From Ponticoccus alexandrii (lineage in GTDB: Bacteria; Pseudomonadota; Alphaproteobacteria; Rhodobacterales; Rhodobacteraceae), in the NCBI RefSeq assembly GCF_016806125.1, contig NZ_CP047170.1:186001-250000 (forward strand): a stretch of DNA of 64,000 bases, read 5' to 3'. Numbering within the stretch: position 1 is the first letter of the stretch; each line of letters begins with the position of its first letter. Shown here piece by piece: positions 8,859 through 17,182 of the stretch. The notes under the pieces were generated by a model. It was not told the origin of the DNA. It saw nothing but the letters and a program-made list of their open reading frames with translations, and ran no database searches. A program made the translations under genes and the position numbers.

Positions 8859-9626
8859 TCAGGCCAGCATCTGGCCGTCGCCGCAGACAGAGACCGCCTG
8901 ACCGGAAATCGTGCGCCCGCGCGGGCTGGTCAGGAACAGGATCTGGTCGGCGATCTGCTCGGGCAGCACGTAGTCCTTGATCGAGGTGTAGGAAAAGGCC
9001 TCGGCCTCGACCTGCTCGAAGCTCAGGCCCCGGCGCTGCGCCTTGGCCTCCAGCACCCGGCGCTGGCGGTCGCCCGCGACGATGCCGGGCAGGATGGCGT
9101 TGCAGCGGATGCCGTCGCGGCCCAGTTCGATCGACAGCGACTTGGTGAAGCCGATGACGCCCCATTTCGCCGCAGCATAGGGGGTGCGCATGGCGAAACC
9201 CAGCCGCCCGGCCAGCGACGACAGGTTGATGATCGAGGCATTGTCGCTTTCCCGCAGCGCCGGGACCGCGTGGCGCACGCAGTGAAATTGCGAGGACAGG
9301 CAGATCGCCAGCGTGGCGTCCCAGTCCGCCGGGTCCAACTCCTCGACCGGGCCGGTCGGACCGGCGATGCCTGCGTTGTTCACGAGGATGTCGAGGCCGC
9401 CCAGATGCGCCTGCGCCGCCGCCATGAAATCCGCGATCTGGCGCGCGTCGCCCATATCGGCGCGCTGGCGAAAGACCTCGGCGGGCAGCGTATCCAGCGC
9501 CTCCTCGGCGATGTCGCAGGTCGCCACGCGGGCGCCCTCGGCCAGGTAGGCGTCGACGATGGCGCGACCGATGCCCTGCGCCCCGGCGGTGACGATGACG
9601 CGCGCGCCCTCCAGTTCCAGTTTCAT
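8859..9626 (-). CDS. SDR family NAD(P)-dependent oxidoreductase
   Basis: Classical short-chain dehydrogenase/reductase, 255 aa, cytoplasmic. The cofactor glycine motif TAGAQGIG is at residues 13-20 and NNAG at 83-86; the catalytic Ser is in INLSS (about 136-137), with Tyr150 and Lys154 in YAAAK. An Asp after beta-2 (CDIAEEAL) favours NAD(H) over NADP(H). Its start overlaps the stop of the upstream GntR gene by 4 bases (ATGA), so regulator and enzyme form one transcript. That transcript is divergent from a transporter and catabolic operon. A role in oxidising a hydroxylated substrate imported by that transporter is inferred. Confidence 0.9.
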   Translation of the reverse strand: MKLELEGARVIVTAGAQGIGRAIVDAYLAEGARVATCDIAEEALDTLPAEVFRQRADMGDARQIADFMAAAQAHLGGLDILVNNAGIAGPTGPVEELDPADWDATLAICLSSQFHCVRHAVPALRESDNASIINLSSLAGRLGFAMRTPYAAAKWGVIGFTKSLSIELGRDGIRCNAILPGIVAGDRQRRVLEAKAQRRGLSFEQVEAEAFSYTSIKDYVLPEQIADQILFLTSPRGRTISGQAVSVCGDGQMLA

Positions 9627-10363
9627 GTGATGATCCTCCTCCGGTTGTCGCCCGTCTCGACGCCGCCATGGGCGCGGATAAGCTCTGATGCGACGCGGAT
9701 GTCTTCCGCGATGGCCCGTGCCGCCGTGTCGCCGTCGCCCGCGCGCAGAGCGTCACAAAACATCCGGTGATGGGCGCGGGAATGGTGGCTGCGCGAGCGC
9801 TCGGCGTCCTCGGTCTCGCTGGCGCCGGTGTCGACGCCGATGTCGAAGTTGATGACCGGCCCGGCCTTCAGCCAGAGCACGGTGATGACCTCCATCAACG
9901 CAGGGGACCGCGCCGCGCGGTAGACCGCGAAATGCAGGTCCTTGTTCGCGGCGACGGCGGCGGCGCTGCCATAGGCCTGATCCAGCACCTCTTCGAACCG
10001 CTCGGCCAGCGCGGCGATCTGCGCGACCTCGGCCCGGCCCGCGCGCTCTGCCGCCAGCCGCGCCGCCTGCCCCTCGTTCAACATCCGCACCATGGTCAGG
10101 TCGGCGAATTCCTCTGCCGTCATCAGGGGCACCATGACCGCGCGCTTGGGCGAAACCTGCAGCGCGCCGCTGGTGGCAAGGCGACTCACCGCCTCGCGCA
10201 CGGGCATCATCGAAATCTCCAGCCGCTCCGACAGATCGCGCAGGGACAGCCGGTCGCGGGGCCGGAGCGCGCCGGACAGCAGCATCTCTGACAGCGTGTC
10301 AAACACCTGTTCCGAAAGGGTTTGTCGGCGGGCGGGTTCTATGCGGTCAAGCGGCTGGGTCAT
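9623..10363 (-). CDS. GntR family transcriptional regulator (FadR/FCD type)
   Basis: 246-aa cytoplasmic regulator. The N-terminal winged helix-turn-helix (about residues 12-75) includes LSLRDLSERLEISMMPVREA and the wing. The C-terminal FCD ligand-binding domain is all-alpha, with metal-binding-type residues in KDLHFAVYRAA and HHSRAHHRMFCDALR. Such regulators usually repress the adjacent catabolic operon and are released by a carboxylic-acid ligand. It is divergent from the plus-strand Liv-type operon, and the 177-base gap contains a perfect 21-bp palindrome (10407-10427) that is the obvious operator candidate. Translationally coupled to the SDR gene. Confidence 0.92.
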   Translation of the reverse strand: MTQPLDRIEPARRQTLSEQVFDTLSEMLLSGALRPRDRLSLRDLSERLEISMMPVREAVSRLATSGALQVSPKRAVMVPLMTAEEFADLTMVRMLNEGQAARLAAERAGRAEVAQIAALAERFEEVLDQAYGSAAAVAANKDLHFAVYRAARSPALMEVITVLWLKAGPVINFDIGVDTGASETEDAERSRSHHSRAHHRMFCDALRAGDGDTAARAIAEDIRVASELIRAHGGVETGDNRRRIIT

Positions 10364-10406
10364 GATCTTTCTTAACGTCTGTTGACACCTTCACGGCCAA
10401 TCTGCA

Positions 10407-10427
10407 ACTGTGATCTCAGATCACAGT
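10407..10427. promoter_or_regulatory. 21-bp palindromic operator, probable GntR site
   Basis: ACTGTGATCT and AGATCACAGT form a perfect inverted repeat around a single C, in the middle of the divergent region between the GntR gene and the plus-strand transporter operon. A TTGACA hexamer at 10382-10387 lies 19 bases upstream of the palindrome, so a bound repressor would cover the matching -10 region of the plus-strand promoter. Assignment to the adjacent GntR protein is by position. Confidence 0.65.
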
Positions 10428-10540
10428 AGATCGGTCTCTACTGCAAGTCCTGATCCACCGGCGGAGGAGGAAAGTCAGCCGGAAAGGTCAGGGGACCGGT
10501 CGGGTGTGGTTCTCGGGCACATGTTCCAGGGAGGAATACC

Positions 10541-11785
10541 ATGAAAACGACCATGACGAACCGCAGGGGATTCCTGCGGGCGGGTGCGGCTGGCCTTGCG
10601 CTGGGTGTCGCGGCCCCGGCCTACCTGCGCGCGCAGGGCGCGCCGCTGAAGATCGGCCACCTGACGCCGACCACCGGCTTCCTCGGGCCGCTTGGCGAAT
10701 ACGCCCAGATGGGCATCAAGCTGGCGGTCGACCACATCAACGCCAATGGCGGCGCCGGGGGCCGTCAGGTCGAACTGATCATGGAGGACAGCGTCAACCC
10801 GCAGACCGCCTCGACCAAGGCCGAACGCATGTTCGAGCGCGATCAGGTCGACATGATCATCGGCGAGATTTCCTCGGCGTCCTGCCTGACGATCTCTCAA
10901 GTTGCGGCGCGCTACGGCAAGGTCTTCGTCAACACCGGCGGCAACTCTGACAGCCTGCGCGGGCAGGACTGCAACCGCTACATGTTCCACGTCGAGACGC
11001 AGAACTCGATGTATGTCAACGCCGAGGGCCAGTATTTCAAGACGCAGGACATGGTCGACGGCAAGAACTGGTACATGATGACGGCGGACTATGCCTTCGG
11101 GCATGACCTGCTGGCAGCGGCCAAGGCCTTCCTCGACACCAACGGCGGCCAGATCGCGGGCGAGGATCTTGTGCCCACCGATGCCACCGACTTCTCGTCC
11201 TACATGCTGAAGATCCGTCAGGCCCAGCCGGACGTGGTGGCGCTGAACCTCGCAGGCACGCAGATCACCAACTTCTTCAAGCAGTACGGCGAGTTCGGGC
11301 TGGACTTCACCCTTGGCGGCTTTGGCTTCGACACCGTCTCCGCATGGGCCGCAGGCGCGCAGAACTTCCGCGGCACATGGCCGAACGTCTGGAACCACCG
11401 CGTGCAGAACGATGCGAGCCAGGCCTTCGTGCAGGCCTTCACCGAGGCCTACGGCAAGCCGCCGGAGAACCAGGCCTGGGGCGATTACAACGCGGGTCTC
11501 ATCATGGCCAAGGCCGTGGCAGAGGCAGGCGACGCGGGCGGCGATGCCCTTGTCGACTACCTCGAAAGCGACGAGGCCAAGTTCGACCTGATGAAGAACC
11601 GTCAGGGCTATTTCCGCCCCTCGGATCACCAGTTGATTCAGGAGATCTACGCGATCACCGCCCTTCCGGCGGACGAGGTGCAGAACGAGTACGACATCTT
11701 CACCACCTCCGAGCCGCTGCCGGGGTCCGACGAGCCGCTTGAGACGCTGGCGCAAAGCGTCACCGGCGGCACCTGCTCGCTCTGA
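10541..11785 (+). CDS. Branched-chain-amino-acid-type ABC transporter substrate-binding protein
   Basis: Periplasmic binding protein of the Leu/Ile/Val class (Peripla_BP_6), 414 aa. The start is supported by GGGAGGAA 6 bases upstream. The N-terminus (NRRGFLRAGAAGLALG, then APAYLRAQG) is a twin-arginine-like signal with a hydrophobic core. The mature protein starts LKIGHLTPTTGFLGPLGEYA and has the two-lobe signature with conserved serines and alanines in the ligand cleft (EISSASCL). First gene of a five-gene operon with both transporter halves and two enzymes. Family members bind branched amino acids, urea, amides or aromatic acids. The enzymes suggest a hydroxy or keto acid or a carnitine-like cargo, which is inference. 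Confidence 0.9.
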   Translation: MKTTMTNRRGFLRAGAAGLALGVAAPAYLRAQGAPLKIGHLTPTTGFLGPLGEYAQMGIKLAVDHINANGGAGGRQVELIMEDSVNPQTASTKAERMFERDQVDMIIGEISSASCLTISQVAARYGKVFVNTGGNSDSLRGQDCNRYMFHVETQNSMYVNAEGQYFKTQDMVDGKNWYMMTADYAFGHDLLAAAKAFLDTNGGQIAGEDLVPTDATDFSSYMLKIRQAQPDVVALNLAGTQITNFFKQYGEFGLDFTLGGFGFDTVSAWAAGAQNFRGTWPNVWNHRVQNDASQAFVQAFTEAYGKPPENQAWGDYNAGLIMAKAVAEAGDAGGDALVDYLESDEAKFDLMKNRQGYFRPSDHQLIQEIYAITALPADEVQNEYDIFTTSEPLPGSDEPLETLAQSVTGGTCSL

Positions 11786-11791
11786 ACCATC

Positions 11792-11817
11792 CGGGCGGGG
11801 CGTCTGCGTCCCGCCCG
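11792..11817 (+). other. Intercistronic stem-loop after the binding-protein gene
   Basis: CGGGCGGGGCG (11792-11802) pairs with CGTCCCGCCCG (11807-11817) around a TCTG loop, with one G-U pair. It begins 7 bases after the stop codon of the binding-protein gene and has no T-run. It probably lowers expression of the downstream permease genes relative to the binding protein by partial termination or 3' end protection. Confidence 0.5.
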
Positions 11818-11852
11818 CCTGACCAAGAACAAATGGGGGGAGATGCACCGCC

Positions 11853-12728
11853 ATGCTGGGGCTATTCATCGCGCAGGTTCTGAACGGGTTGCTGGACGGC
11901 ACCTATTACCTGCTCATCGCGCTGGGACTGTCGCTGATCTTCTCGCTGGGCGGGATCATCAACCTTGCGCACGGGGCCTTTTTCGCCATCGGCGCCTATC
12001 TGGCGATCGTCATCACGCCCTACGTGGGCTTCTTCGGCGCGCTGGTGCTGGTGCCGCTGATCGTGGCGGGGCTGGGGATGCTGACCGAGCGGACGCTCTT
12101 CACCCGCTTCTACCGCATCGACCCACTCTATTCGCTGCTGCTGACCTTCGGCCTTGCCATGGTGATCGAGCAGGGGCTGCGCTGGATCTTCGGCGCCTCT
12201 CCGCAGAACTACAACATGCCCGACATCCTGCGCGGTCAGGTCTTCATGGGCGACTTCATCTATTCGCGCTATCGCCTCTTCCTTATCGCCGTGGCGGTGA
12301 CGGCGGTCGCCGCGCTTTGGGTGCTGCTGAACAAGACCTCCTTCGGGCGGATCGTGCGCGCGGGCGTGCAGAACCCCGAGATCGTGGGTTCCTTGGGCAT
12401 CTCGCTGCGCCCCTACCTCTCGGCCATTGCGGGCATCGCCATCGGCCTTGCGGGGCTGGCGGGGGTGCTCTTGTCGCCCATTCACACCGTACATCCCGCG
12501 ATGGGGGCAGAGATCATCGTGCTGGCCTTCGTCGTGGTGGTGATCGGCGGGCTGGGGTCCTTCTGGGGGGTCATCCTAGCCGCCGTGCTGGTCGGCCTGA
12601 CCAAGGGCCTCTTCGTGGCGGTCGGATGGTCGACATGGTCGACCGCCGCCATCTTCCTGCTGATGTTCGTGGTCCTGCTGGTGCGCCCGCGCGGGCTTCT
12701 GGGCGAACGCATCCTCCGGTTCGAGTGA
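11853..12728 (+). CDS. livH: Branched-chain-amino-acid-type ABC permease (LivH)
   Basis: Inner-membrane permease, 291 aa. The start at 11853 follows GGGGGGAG at good spacing; another in-register frame begins 10 bases earlier but lacks membrane character. The LivH N-terminus is recognisable (QVLNGLLDGTYYLLIALGLS, then the INLAHGAFFAIGAYLA motif that marks this family). Eight or so helices follow, with the conserved GGLGSFWGVILAAVLVGL near the C-terminus. It should pair with the permease domain of the downstream fusion protein. Four bases separate it from the next gene. Confidence 0.94.
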   Translation: MLGLFIAQVLNGLLDGTYYLLIALGLSLIFSLGGIINLAHGAFFAIGAYLAIVITPYVGFFGALVLVPLIVAGLGMLTERTLFTRFYRIDPLYSLLLTFGLAMVIEQGLRWIFGASPQNYNMPDILRGQVFMGDFIYSRYRLFLIAVAVTAVAALWVLLNKTSFGRIVRAGVQNPEIVGSLGISLRPYLSAIAGIAIGLAGLAGVLLSPIHTVHPAMGAEIIVLAFVVVVIGGLGSFWGVILAAVLVGLTKGLFVAVGWSTWSTAAIFLLMFVVLLVRPRGLLGERILRFE

Positions 12729-12732
12729 CGTA

Positions 12733-15243
12733 ATGATCCGCATCCATCCGCTTCTGATCGCCGCGGCGGCACTTGTCGCCCTGCCCTTCATCATCATCGC
12801 CGCAGGCCTGACCTATACCTCCGCGACCGAGGTCGTGGTCTACGGCCTGGCCTGCATGGGCCTGAACATCCTTGCGGGCCGCACGGGGCTTGTCAGCTTT
12901 GGCCACGGCGCGTGGTTCGGACTGGGCGCCTACCTTGCCGGCCTGACCTCGCTGGCCATGGGCGGCGCCTTCTTCGTGCCGCTTCTGGTCGCGGTGATCG
13001 CCACCGCCGTGATCGCCACCGGCTTCGGCGCGCTGATCCTGCGCCGCCGGGGGGTCTATTTCTCGCTGATGACGCTAGCGCTTTCGGCGCTGGGTTTCTC
13101 CATCGCCTTCCGCTGGACCGAGGTCACCGGCGGCGAGAACGGCCTCGGCGGGATCGAGCGCCCGGCCTTCGCGGGCGTCGATTTCAGCATGTCCCAACCC
13201 TACTACTGGCTGGTGGCGCTGATCGCCTTCGCCATCATGGTCCTGCTCTGGCGGTTCAACAACTCGCCGCTGGGCACCGTCCTTCTGGCGATCCGCGAGA
13301 ACGAGCAGCGCGCGCGTTTCCTTGGCTACAAGGTCGACCGCTACAAGCTCGCGGCCTTCGTTCTGTCCGCCACGATCACCGCGCTGGCGGGCGTGTTGCT
13401 GCTTTACAAGAACCGCATGACCTCGGCGGAACCGATGTCGGTGATCTTCTCGGGCGAACTGCTCGCCATGGTCGTGATCGGCGGGATGCGCAGCTACCTT
13501 GGCCCGGCGCTCGGCGCGCTCTTCTACATCCTCTTCCGCGAGTACCTGTCGATCTACACCGACAACTGGCTCTTGTGGTTCGGCCTCGTCTTCATGGGCT
13601 TCGTGCTCTTCGCGCGCGAGGGGCTGATCGGCATTCCCGGCCAGATCCGCCGCTATCTGAACCCACCGGCAGAGACCGGCGCCGCCATGGCAGGCCGCAA
13701 GGCCGGGGTGCATCCCCTGCCCGACTTCCTGAAGCCCGCGCAGCACAGCGACGGCGCTTTGCTCGAGGCCAAGGGCATCTCCAAGGCCTTTGGCGGGCTG
13801 AAGGCGGTCAACGCGGTGGACATCTCGGTCCGCGACCGCTCGCTGCATGCCCTCATCGGCCCCAACGGGGCGGGCAAGACCACCGCCTTCAACCTGATGT
13901 CCGGCCTCTACAAACCCGACGCGGGCAGCGTGACCCTGATGGGCCAGCCGCTGTCGGGCCGCACGCCCGAGGAGATCTCGGCGGCGGGCATCGGGCGCAG
14001 CTTCCAGATCACCAACCTGTTCCCCTCGCTGACCGTGCAGGAGAACATCCGCCTTGCGGTACAGGCGGGCGACGCGCAGCGCATGAACCCGCTGATCCGC
14101 GCCCGCACTCTGGATCAGGTCAACGCCCGTACCGCGCAGATCATGGAATACGCAGGGCTTTCGGGCATGGAGGACGCCGAGGCCGCCTCGCTGTCCTACG
14201 GCGGACAGCGGCTCTTGGACCTCGGCCTTGCGCTGGGGAACCACCCGCGCATCCTGCTGGCGGACGAGCCGCTTGCGGGCCTTTCGGTGGCAGAGCGCGA
14301 GCGCATCGGCCACCTGCTCAAGGCGCTCTCGGCGGATATCCCGGTGCTGCTGGTGGAACACGACATCGACCGCGTCTTCGAGCTCGCCGACCACGTCACC
14401 GTCATGAACGAGGGCGAGGTGCTGCTGGACGGCACCGTGGCCGACGCGCGGGGCGACAAGCGCGTGCAAGAGGTCTACATCGGCTCGGGCACCTCTGCCG
14501 TGGTGGGCAAGGACCGCACCAGCGCCGTGCAGGACAAGGTCCTGCTCGCGCTCGACAAGGTCAACGTCAGCTATGGCAAGAGCCACATCATCCACGACGT
14601 CAGCTTCGACCTGCGGCAGGGCGAGATCCTCGCGCTTCTGGGCCGCAACGGCGCGGGCAAGTCGACGCTTCTGAAGGCGCTGATCGGCATTGCCCCGGTC
14701 AGCAGCGGCGAGATCCGTCTGGATGGCACACCCATTCACGGCCTCAGTTCGGCGGCCATGGCGCGCGCGGGCATCTCTTACGTGCCGCAGGGGCGCGGCC
14801 TCTTTGCGGGCATGTCGGTGCGCGACAATCTGGAACTGGGCCGCATCCGCCGCCAGACCGGCGCGGGCATCCATTGGGACGAAGAGCGCATCCTGTCCTA
14901 CTTCCCCCGCCTGAAAGAGCGCATCGACACGCCCGCCGACTACCTTTCGGGCGGCGAGCAGCAGATGGCCGCCGTGGCCCGCGCGTTGTCCGGCGACACC
15001 CGGGTGCTGCTGCTGGACGAACCCTTCGAGGGCCTCTCCCCCGCCATCGTCGAGCAGCTGTTCGAGACCTTCGACCGCCTGCGCGAAGAGGTGTCCATCA
15101 TCATCGTGGACCACAACCTCGACCTCGCGCTGACGCTGTCGGACCGCACCGTCGCGCTGGAACGCGGCAGTATCATCCATGACGGGCCCTCCGCCGCGCT
15201 GGCCCATGACATCGACCTGCGCCGTCAGGTCCTGTGGCTGTAA
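12733..15243 (+). CDS. Fused Liv-type permease-ATPase-ATPase (LivM-LivG-LivF)
   Basis: 836-aa fusion of three normally separate subunits. Residues about 1-315 are a LivM permease (LNILAGRTGLVSFGHGAWFG, ending FAREGLIGIPGQIRRYL). A linker runs to about 340. The first ATPase (LivG type) has Walker A GPNGAGKTT at 376-384, signature LSYGGQ near 487 and Walker B ILLADE near 507-512. After about 600 comes the second ATPase (LivF type), with Walker A GRNGAGKST at 637-645, signature LSGGEQQ at 738-744 and Walker B VLLLDE at 758-763. No stop or frameshift lies between the domains and all motifs are intact. With LivH and the binding protein it makes a complete importer from three genes. LivM-LivG fusions are known; the triple fusion is less usual. 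Confidence 0.95.
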   Translation: MIRIHPLLIAAAALVALPFIIIAAGLTYTSATEVVVYGLACMGLNILAGRTGLVSFGHGAWFGLGAYLAGLTSLAMGGAFFVPLLVAVIATAVIATGFGALILRRRGVYFSLMTLALSALGFSIAFRWTEVTGGENGLGGIERPAFAGVDFSMSQPYYWLVALIAFAIMVLLWRFNNSPLGTVLLAIRENEQRARFLGYKVDRYKLAAFVLSATITALAGVLLLYKNRMTSAEPMSVIFSGELLAMVVIGGMRSYLGPALGALFYILFREYLSIYTDNWLLWFGLVFMGFVLFAREGLIGIPGQIRRYLNPPAETGAAMAGRKAGVHPLPDFLKPAQHSDGALLEAKGISKAFGGLKAVNAVDISVRDRSLHALIGPNGAGKTTAFNLMSGLYKPDAGSVTLMGQPLSGRTPEEISAAGIGRSFQITNLFPSLTVQENIRLAVQAGDAQRMNPLIRARTLDQVNARTAQIMEYAGLSGMEDAEAASLSYGGQRLLDLGLALGNHPRILLADEPLAGLSVAERERIGHLLKALSADIPVLLVEHDIDRVFELADHVTVMNEGEVLLDGTVADARGDKRVQEVYIGSGTSAVVGKDRTSAVQDKVLLALDKVNVSYGKSHIIHDVSFDLRQGEILALLGRNGAGKSTLLKALIGIAPVSSGEIRLDGTPIHGLSSAAMARAGISYVPQGRGLFAGMSVRDNLELGRIRRQTGAGIHWDEERILSYFPRLKERIDTPADYLSGGEQQMAAVARALSGDTRVLLLDEPFEGLSPAIVEQLFETFDRLREEVSIIIVDHNLDLALTLSDRTVALERGSIIHDGPSAALAHDIDLRRQVLWL

Positions 15244-15258
15244 CGAAAGGGCCCTGAC

Positions 15259-16191
15259 ATGACCGAGACAGTCGCCATCATCGGTGCGGGCCTGATCGGC
15301 CGCGCATGGAGCGCGCTCTTCGCCCGCGCCGGGCACAACGTGCAGGTCTGGGACGCCGATGCCGCCGTTCTGGACCGCTTCGCCGCCGACATGGCCGTGC
15401 TTTGCGACACCCTGCGGGCCGAGGGCCTCTTGCAGGACCGCGACGGGACGCTGGCCCGCATCCGCACCTGCCCAACGCTGGAAGAGGCGGTCGCGGGCGC
15501 GGGCTTCGTGCAGGAGAACGGCCCCGAGAAGATCGAGGTCAAGACCGACCTCTTCGCCCGGCTCGATGCGGCCACCCCGCCCGGCGCGATCATCGCCTCT
15601 TCGACCTCCGCCATCGTCGCCTCGCGCTTCACCGAAGCGCTGGAGCATCGCCACCGCTGCCTCGTCGGGCACCCGGTGAACCCACCGCACCTTGTCCCGG
15701 TGGTCGAGCTTTGCCCCGCGCCCTGGACCTCGACAGAGACCATGGACCGCGCCGAAGCGCTCTACCGCGACATCGGACAGGTGCCGGTGCGCATGACCCG
15801 CGAGCGCGACGGCTTTGTCCTGAACCGCCTGCAGGGCGCTCTGCTGGGCGAGGCGCTGCGCCTTCTGGGTGAGGGCGTCGTCAGCGTCGAGGGGCTGGAC
15901 GCCACTATCAAGGACGGGCTGGGCCTGCGGTGGGCGCTGATGGGGCCGATCGAGACCATCGACCTGAACGCTCCCGGCGGGATCACCGATTACGCCACCC
16001 GTTACGGCGGCTTCTACGCACGCCTTGCGCAGGAACCGGCGGGGCCGGAGGTCTTTTCCGTCGACAACGCCGAGAAGATCGCCGCCACATGGCCGCAGGA
16101 CCGCAGTCCGGAAACCATCCGGGCCCGGCAGGACAGGCGCGACGCGCGCCTTGCCGCCCTGCGTCGCCACCTTGCATCCGAACAATCCTGA
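15259..16191 (+). CDS. 3-hydroxyacyl-CoA dehydrogenase family protein (lambda-crystallin/L-gulonate 3-dehydrogenase-like)
   Basis: NAD-dependent 3-hydroxy acid dehydrogenase, 310 aa. Rossmann motif GAGLIG is at residues 9-14. The central signature HPVNPPHLVPVVELCP and the C-terminal segment with GFVLNRLQGALLGEALRL, then GPIETIDLNAPGG, match the free-acid branch typified by lambda-crystallin (CRYL1) more closely than beta-oxidation enzymes. The domains are 3HCDH_N then 3HCDH_C. It lies 15 bases after the transporter fusion gene and 14 before the beta-keto acid cleavage enzyme gene. A two-step path is implied: oxidise a 3-hydroxy acid to the 3-keto acid, then cleave with acetyl-CoA. L-carnitine dehydrogenase belongs to the same superfamily and is an alternative function. 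Confidence 0.88.
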   Translation: MTETVAIIGAGLIGRAWSALFARAGHNVQVWDADAAVLDRFAADMAVLCDTLRAEGLLQDRDGTLARIRTCPTLEEAVAGAGFVQENGPEKIEVKTDLFARLDAATPPGAIIASSTSAIVASRFTEALEHRHRCLVGHPVNPPHLVPVVELCPAPWTSTETMDRAEALYRDIGQVPVRMTRERDGFVLNRLQGALLGEALRLLGEGVVSVEGLDATIKDGLGLRWALMGPIETIDLNAPGGITDYATRYGGFYARLAQEPAGPEVFSVDNAEKIAATWPQDRSPETIRARQDRRDARLAALRRHLASEQS

Positions 16192-16205
16192 AGGAGCCCC
16201 AGACC

Positions 16206-17135
16206 ATGGCGAAACCCCGCAAGGTCATCATCACCTGCGCCGTGACCGGCGCGATCCACACGCCCTCGATGTCCGAATACCTGCCTGTCACGGCCTCGGA
16301 GATCGCCGATGCCGCCATCGGCGCGGCAGAGGCGGGCGCGGCCATCGTGCACCTGCACGCCCGCAACCCCGAGGATGGCAGCCCCGACCAGTCGCCCGAG
16401 GCCTTCGCGCCCTTCCTCGGCGTGATCAAGCAGGCCTCGGACTGCGTCGTGAACATCACCACCGGCGGCGCGCCCACCATGACCATTGAGGAACGCGTCC
16501 GCCCCGCAGAGACGCACCGCCCCGAGGTCGCCTCGCTCAACATGGGGTCGATGAACTTCGGCCTCTTCCCGATGCTCAAGCGCTTTCCGAACCCCAAGCA
16601 CCAATGGGAACGCGACTACCTTGGCAACAAGAACATCATCTTCAACAACAGCTTCGGGCAGATCGAATACATCCTGACGACGCTCGGGCCGCTCGGCACC
16701 CGGTTCGAATTCGAATGCTACGACACGGCGCACCTCTATAACCTCAAGCACTTTCTGGACGCGGGTCTGGTGAAGGCGCCACTCTTCATCCAGACGGTCT
16801 TTGGTCTGATGGGCGGCATCGGCGCGCATCCCGACGACGTCATGCACATGAAGCGCACGGCAGACCGGCTGTTCGGCGACCAATACCAGTGGTCGGTCCT
16901 CGGCGCAGGCAAGAACCAGCTTCCCATCGCGGCGATGGCGGCGGCCATGGGCGGCAACATCCGCGTCGGGCTGGAGGATTCGCTCTGGGCCGGACCGGGG
17001 CAATTGGCCAAGACCAACGCCGAGCAGGTGACGAAGGCCCGCCAGATCATTGATGGGCTGGGGCTGGAGCTGGCAACCCCGGACGAGGCGCGCGAGATCC
17101 TGCACCTGAAGGGGGCGGATCAGGTCGGCTTCTGA
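16206..17135 (+). CDS. Beta-keto acid cleavage enzyme (BKACE, DUF849)
   Basis: 309-aa TIM-barrel enzyme of the Kce/BKACE family, which condenses a beta-keto acid with acetyl-CoA to give acetoacetate and a new acyl-CoA. The start at 16206 follows AAGGAG at good spacing, although the frame is open further upstream. Visible landmarks are the metal-binding HLHARNP (His49, His51), the NITTGG motif of the active site, and GVxA-type GVEDS region seen as VGLEDSLWAG. Last gene of the Liv-type operon. Substrate class cannot be set from sequence; dehydrocarnitine, 5-hydroxy-3-oxo acids and 3-keto-5-aminohexanoate are known for relatives. Confidence 0.92.
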   Translation: MAKPRKVIITCAVTGAIHTPSMSEYLPVTASEIADAAIGAAEAGAAIVHLHARNPEDGSPDQSPEAFAPFLGVIKQASDCVVNITTGGAPTMTIEERVRPAETHRPEVASLNMGSMNFGLFPMLKRFPNPKHQWERDYLGNKNIIFNNSFGQIEYILTTLGPLGTRFEFECYDTAHLYNLKHFLDAGLVKAPLFIQTVFGLMGGIGAHPDDVMHMKRTADRLFGDQYQWSVLGAGKNQLPIAAMAAAMGGNIRVGLEDSLWAGPGQLAKTNAEQVTKARQIIDGLGLELATPDEAREILHLKGADQVGF

Positions 17136-17153
17136 CCGGCCCTGGCCCTGAGG

Positions 17154-17182
17154 GGCCGGATCGCGTCACGGTCGATCCGGCC
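17154..17182 (+). terminator. Stem-loop at the end of the Liv/BKACE operon
   Basis: GGCCGGATCG (17154-17163) and CGATCCGGCC (17173-17182) form a perfect 10-bp stem with a 9-base loop, 19 bases after the stop codon of the cleavage enzyme. No T-run follows on either strand, so it is either a factor-dependent terminator or a 3' end protecting hairpin for this operon. Confidence 0.5.

Noticed and set aside
8364-8980. Several overlapping small frames upstream of the peptide ABC operon
   Set aside because: All are Arg/Pro/Gly-rich, typical of chance frames in high-GC spacer, and none has a start with a ribosome site.
13075-16185. A minus-strand open frame of 1,036 codons opposite the Liv fusion and dehydrogenase genes
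   Set aside because: Antisense frame of high-GC coding sequence; Arg/His/Asp-rich with no motif, while the plus strand carries complete ABC and dehydrogenase motifs.
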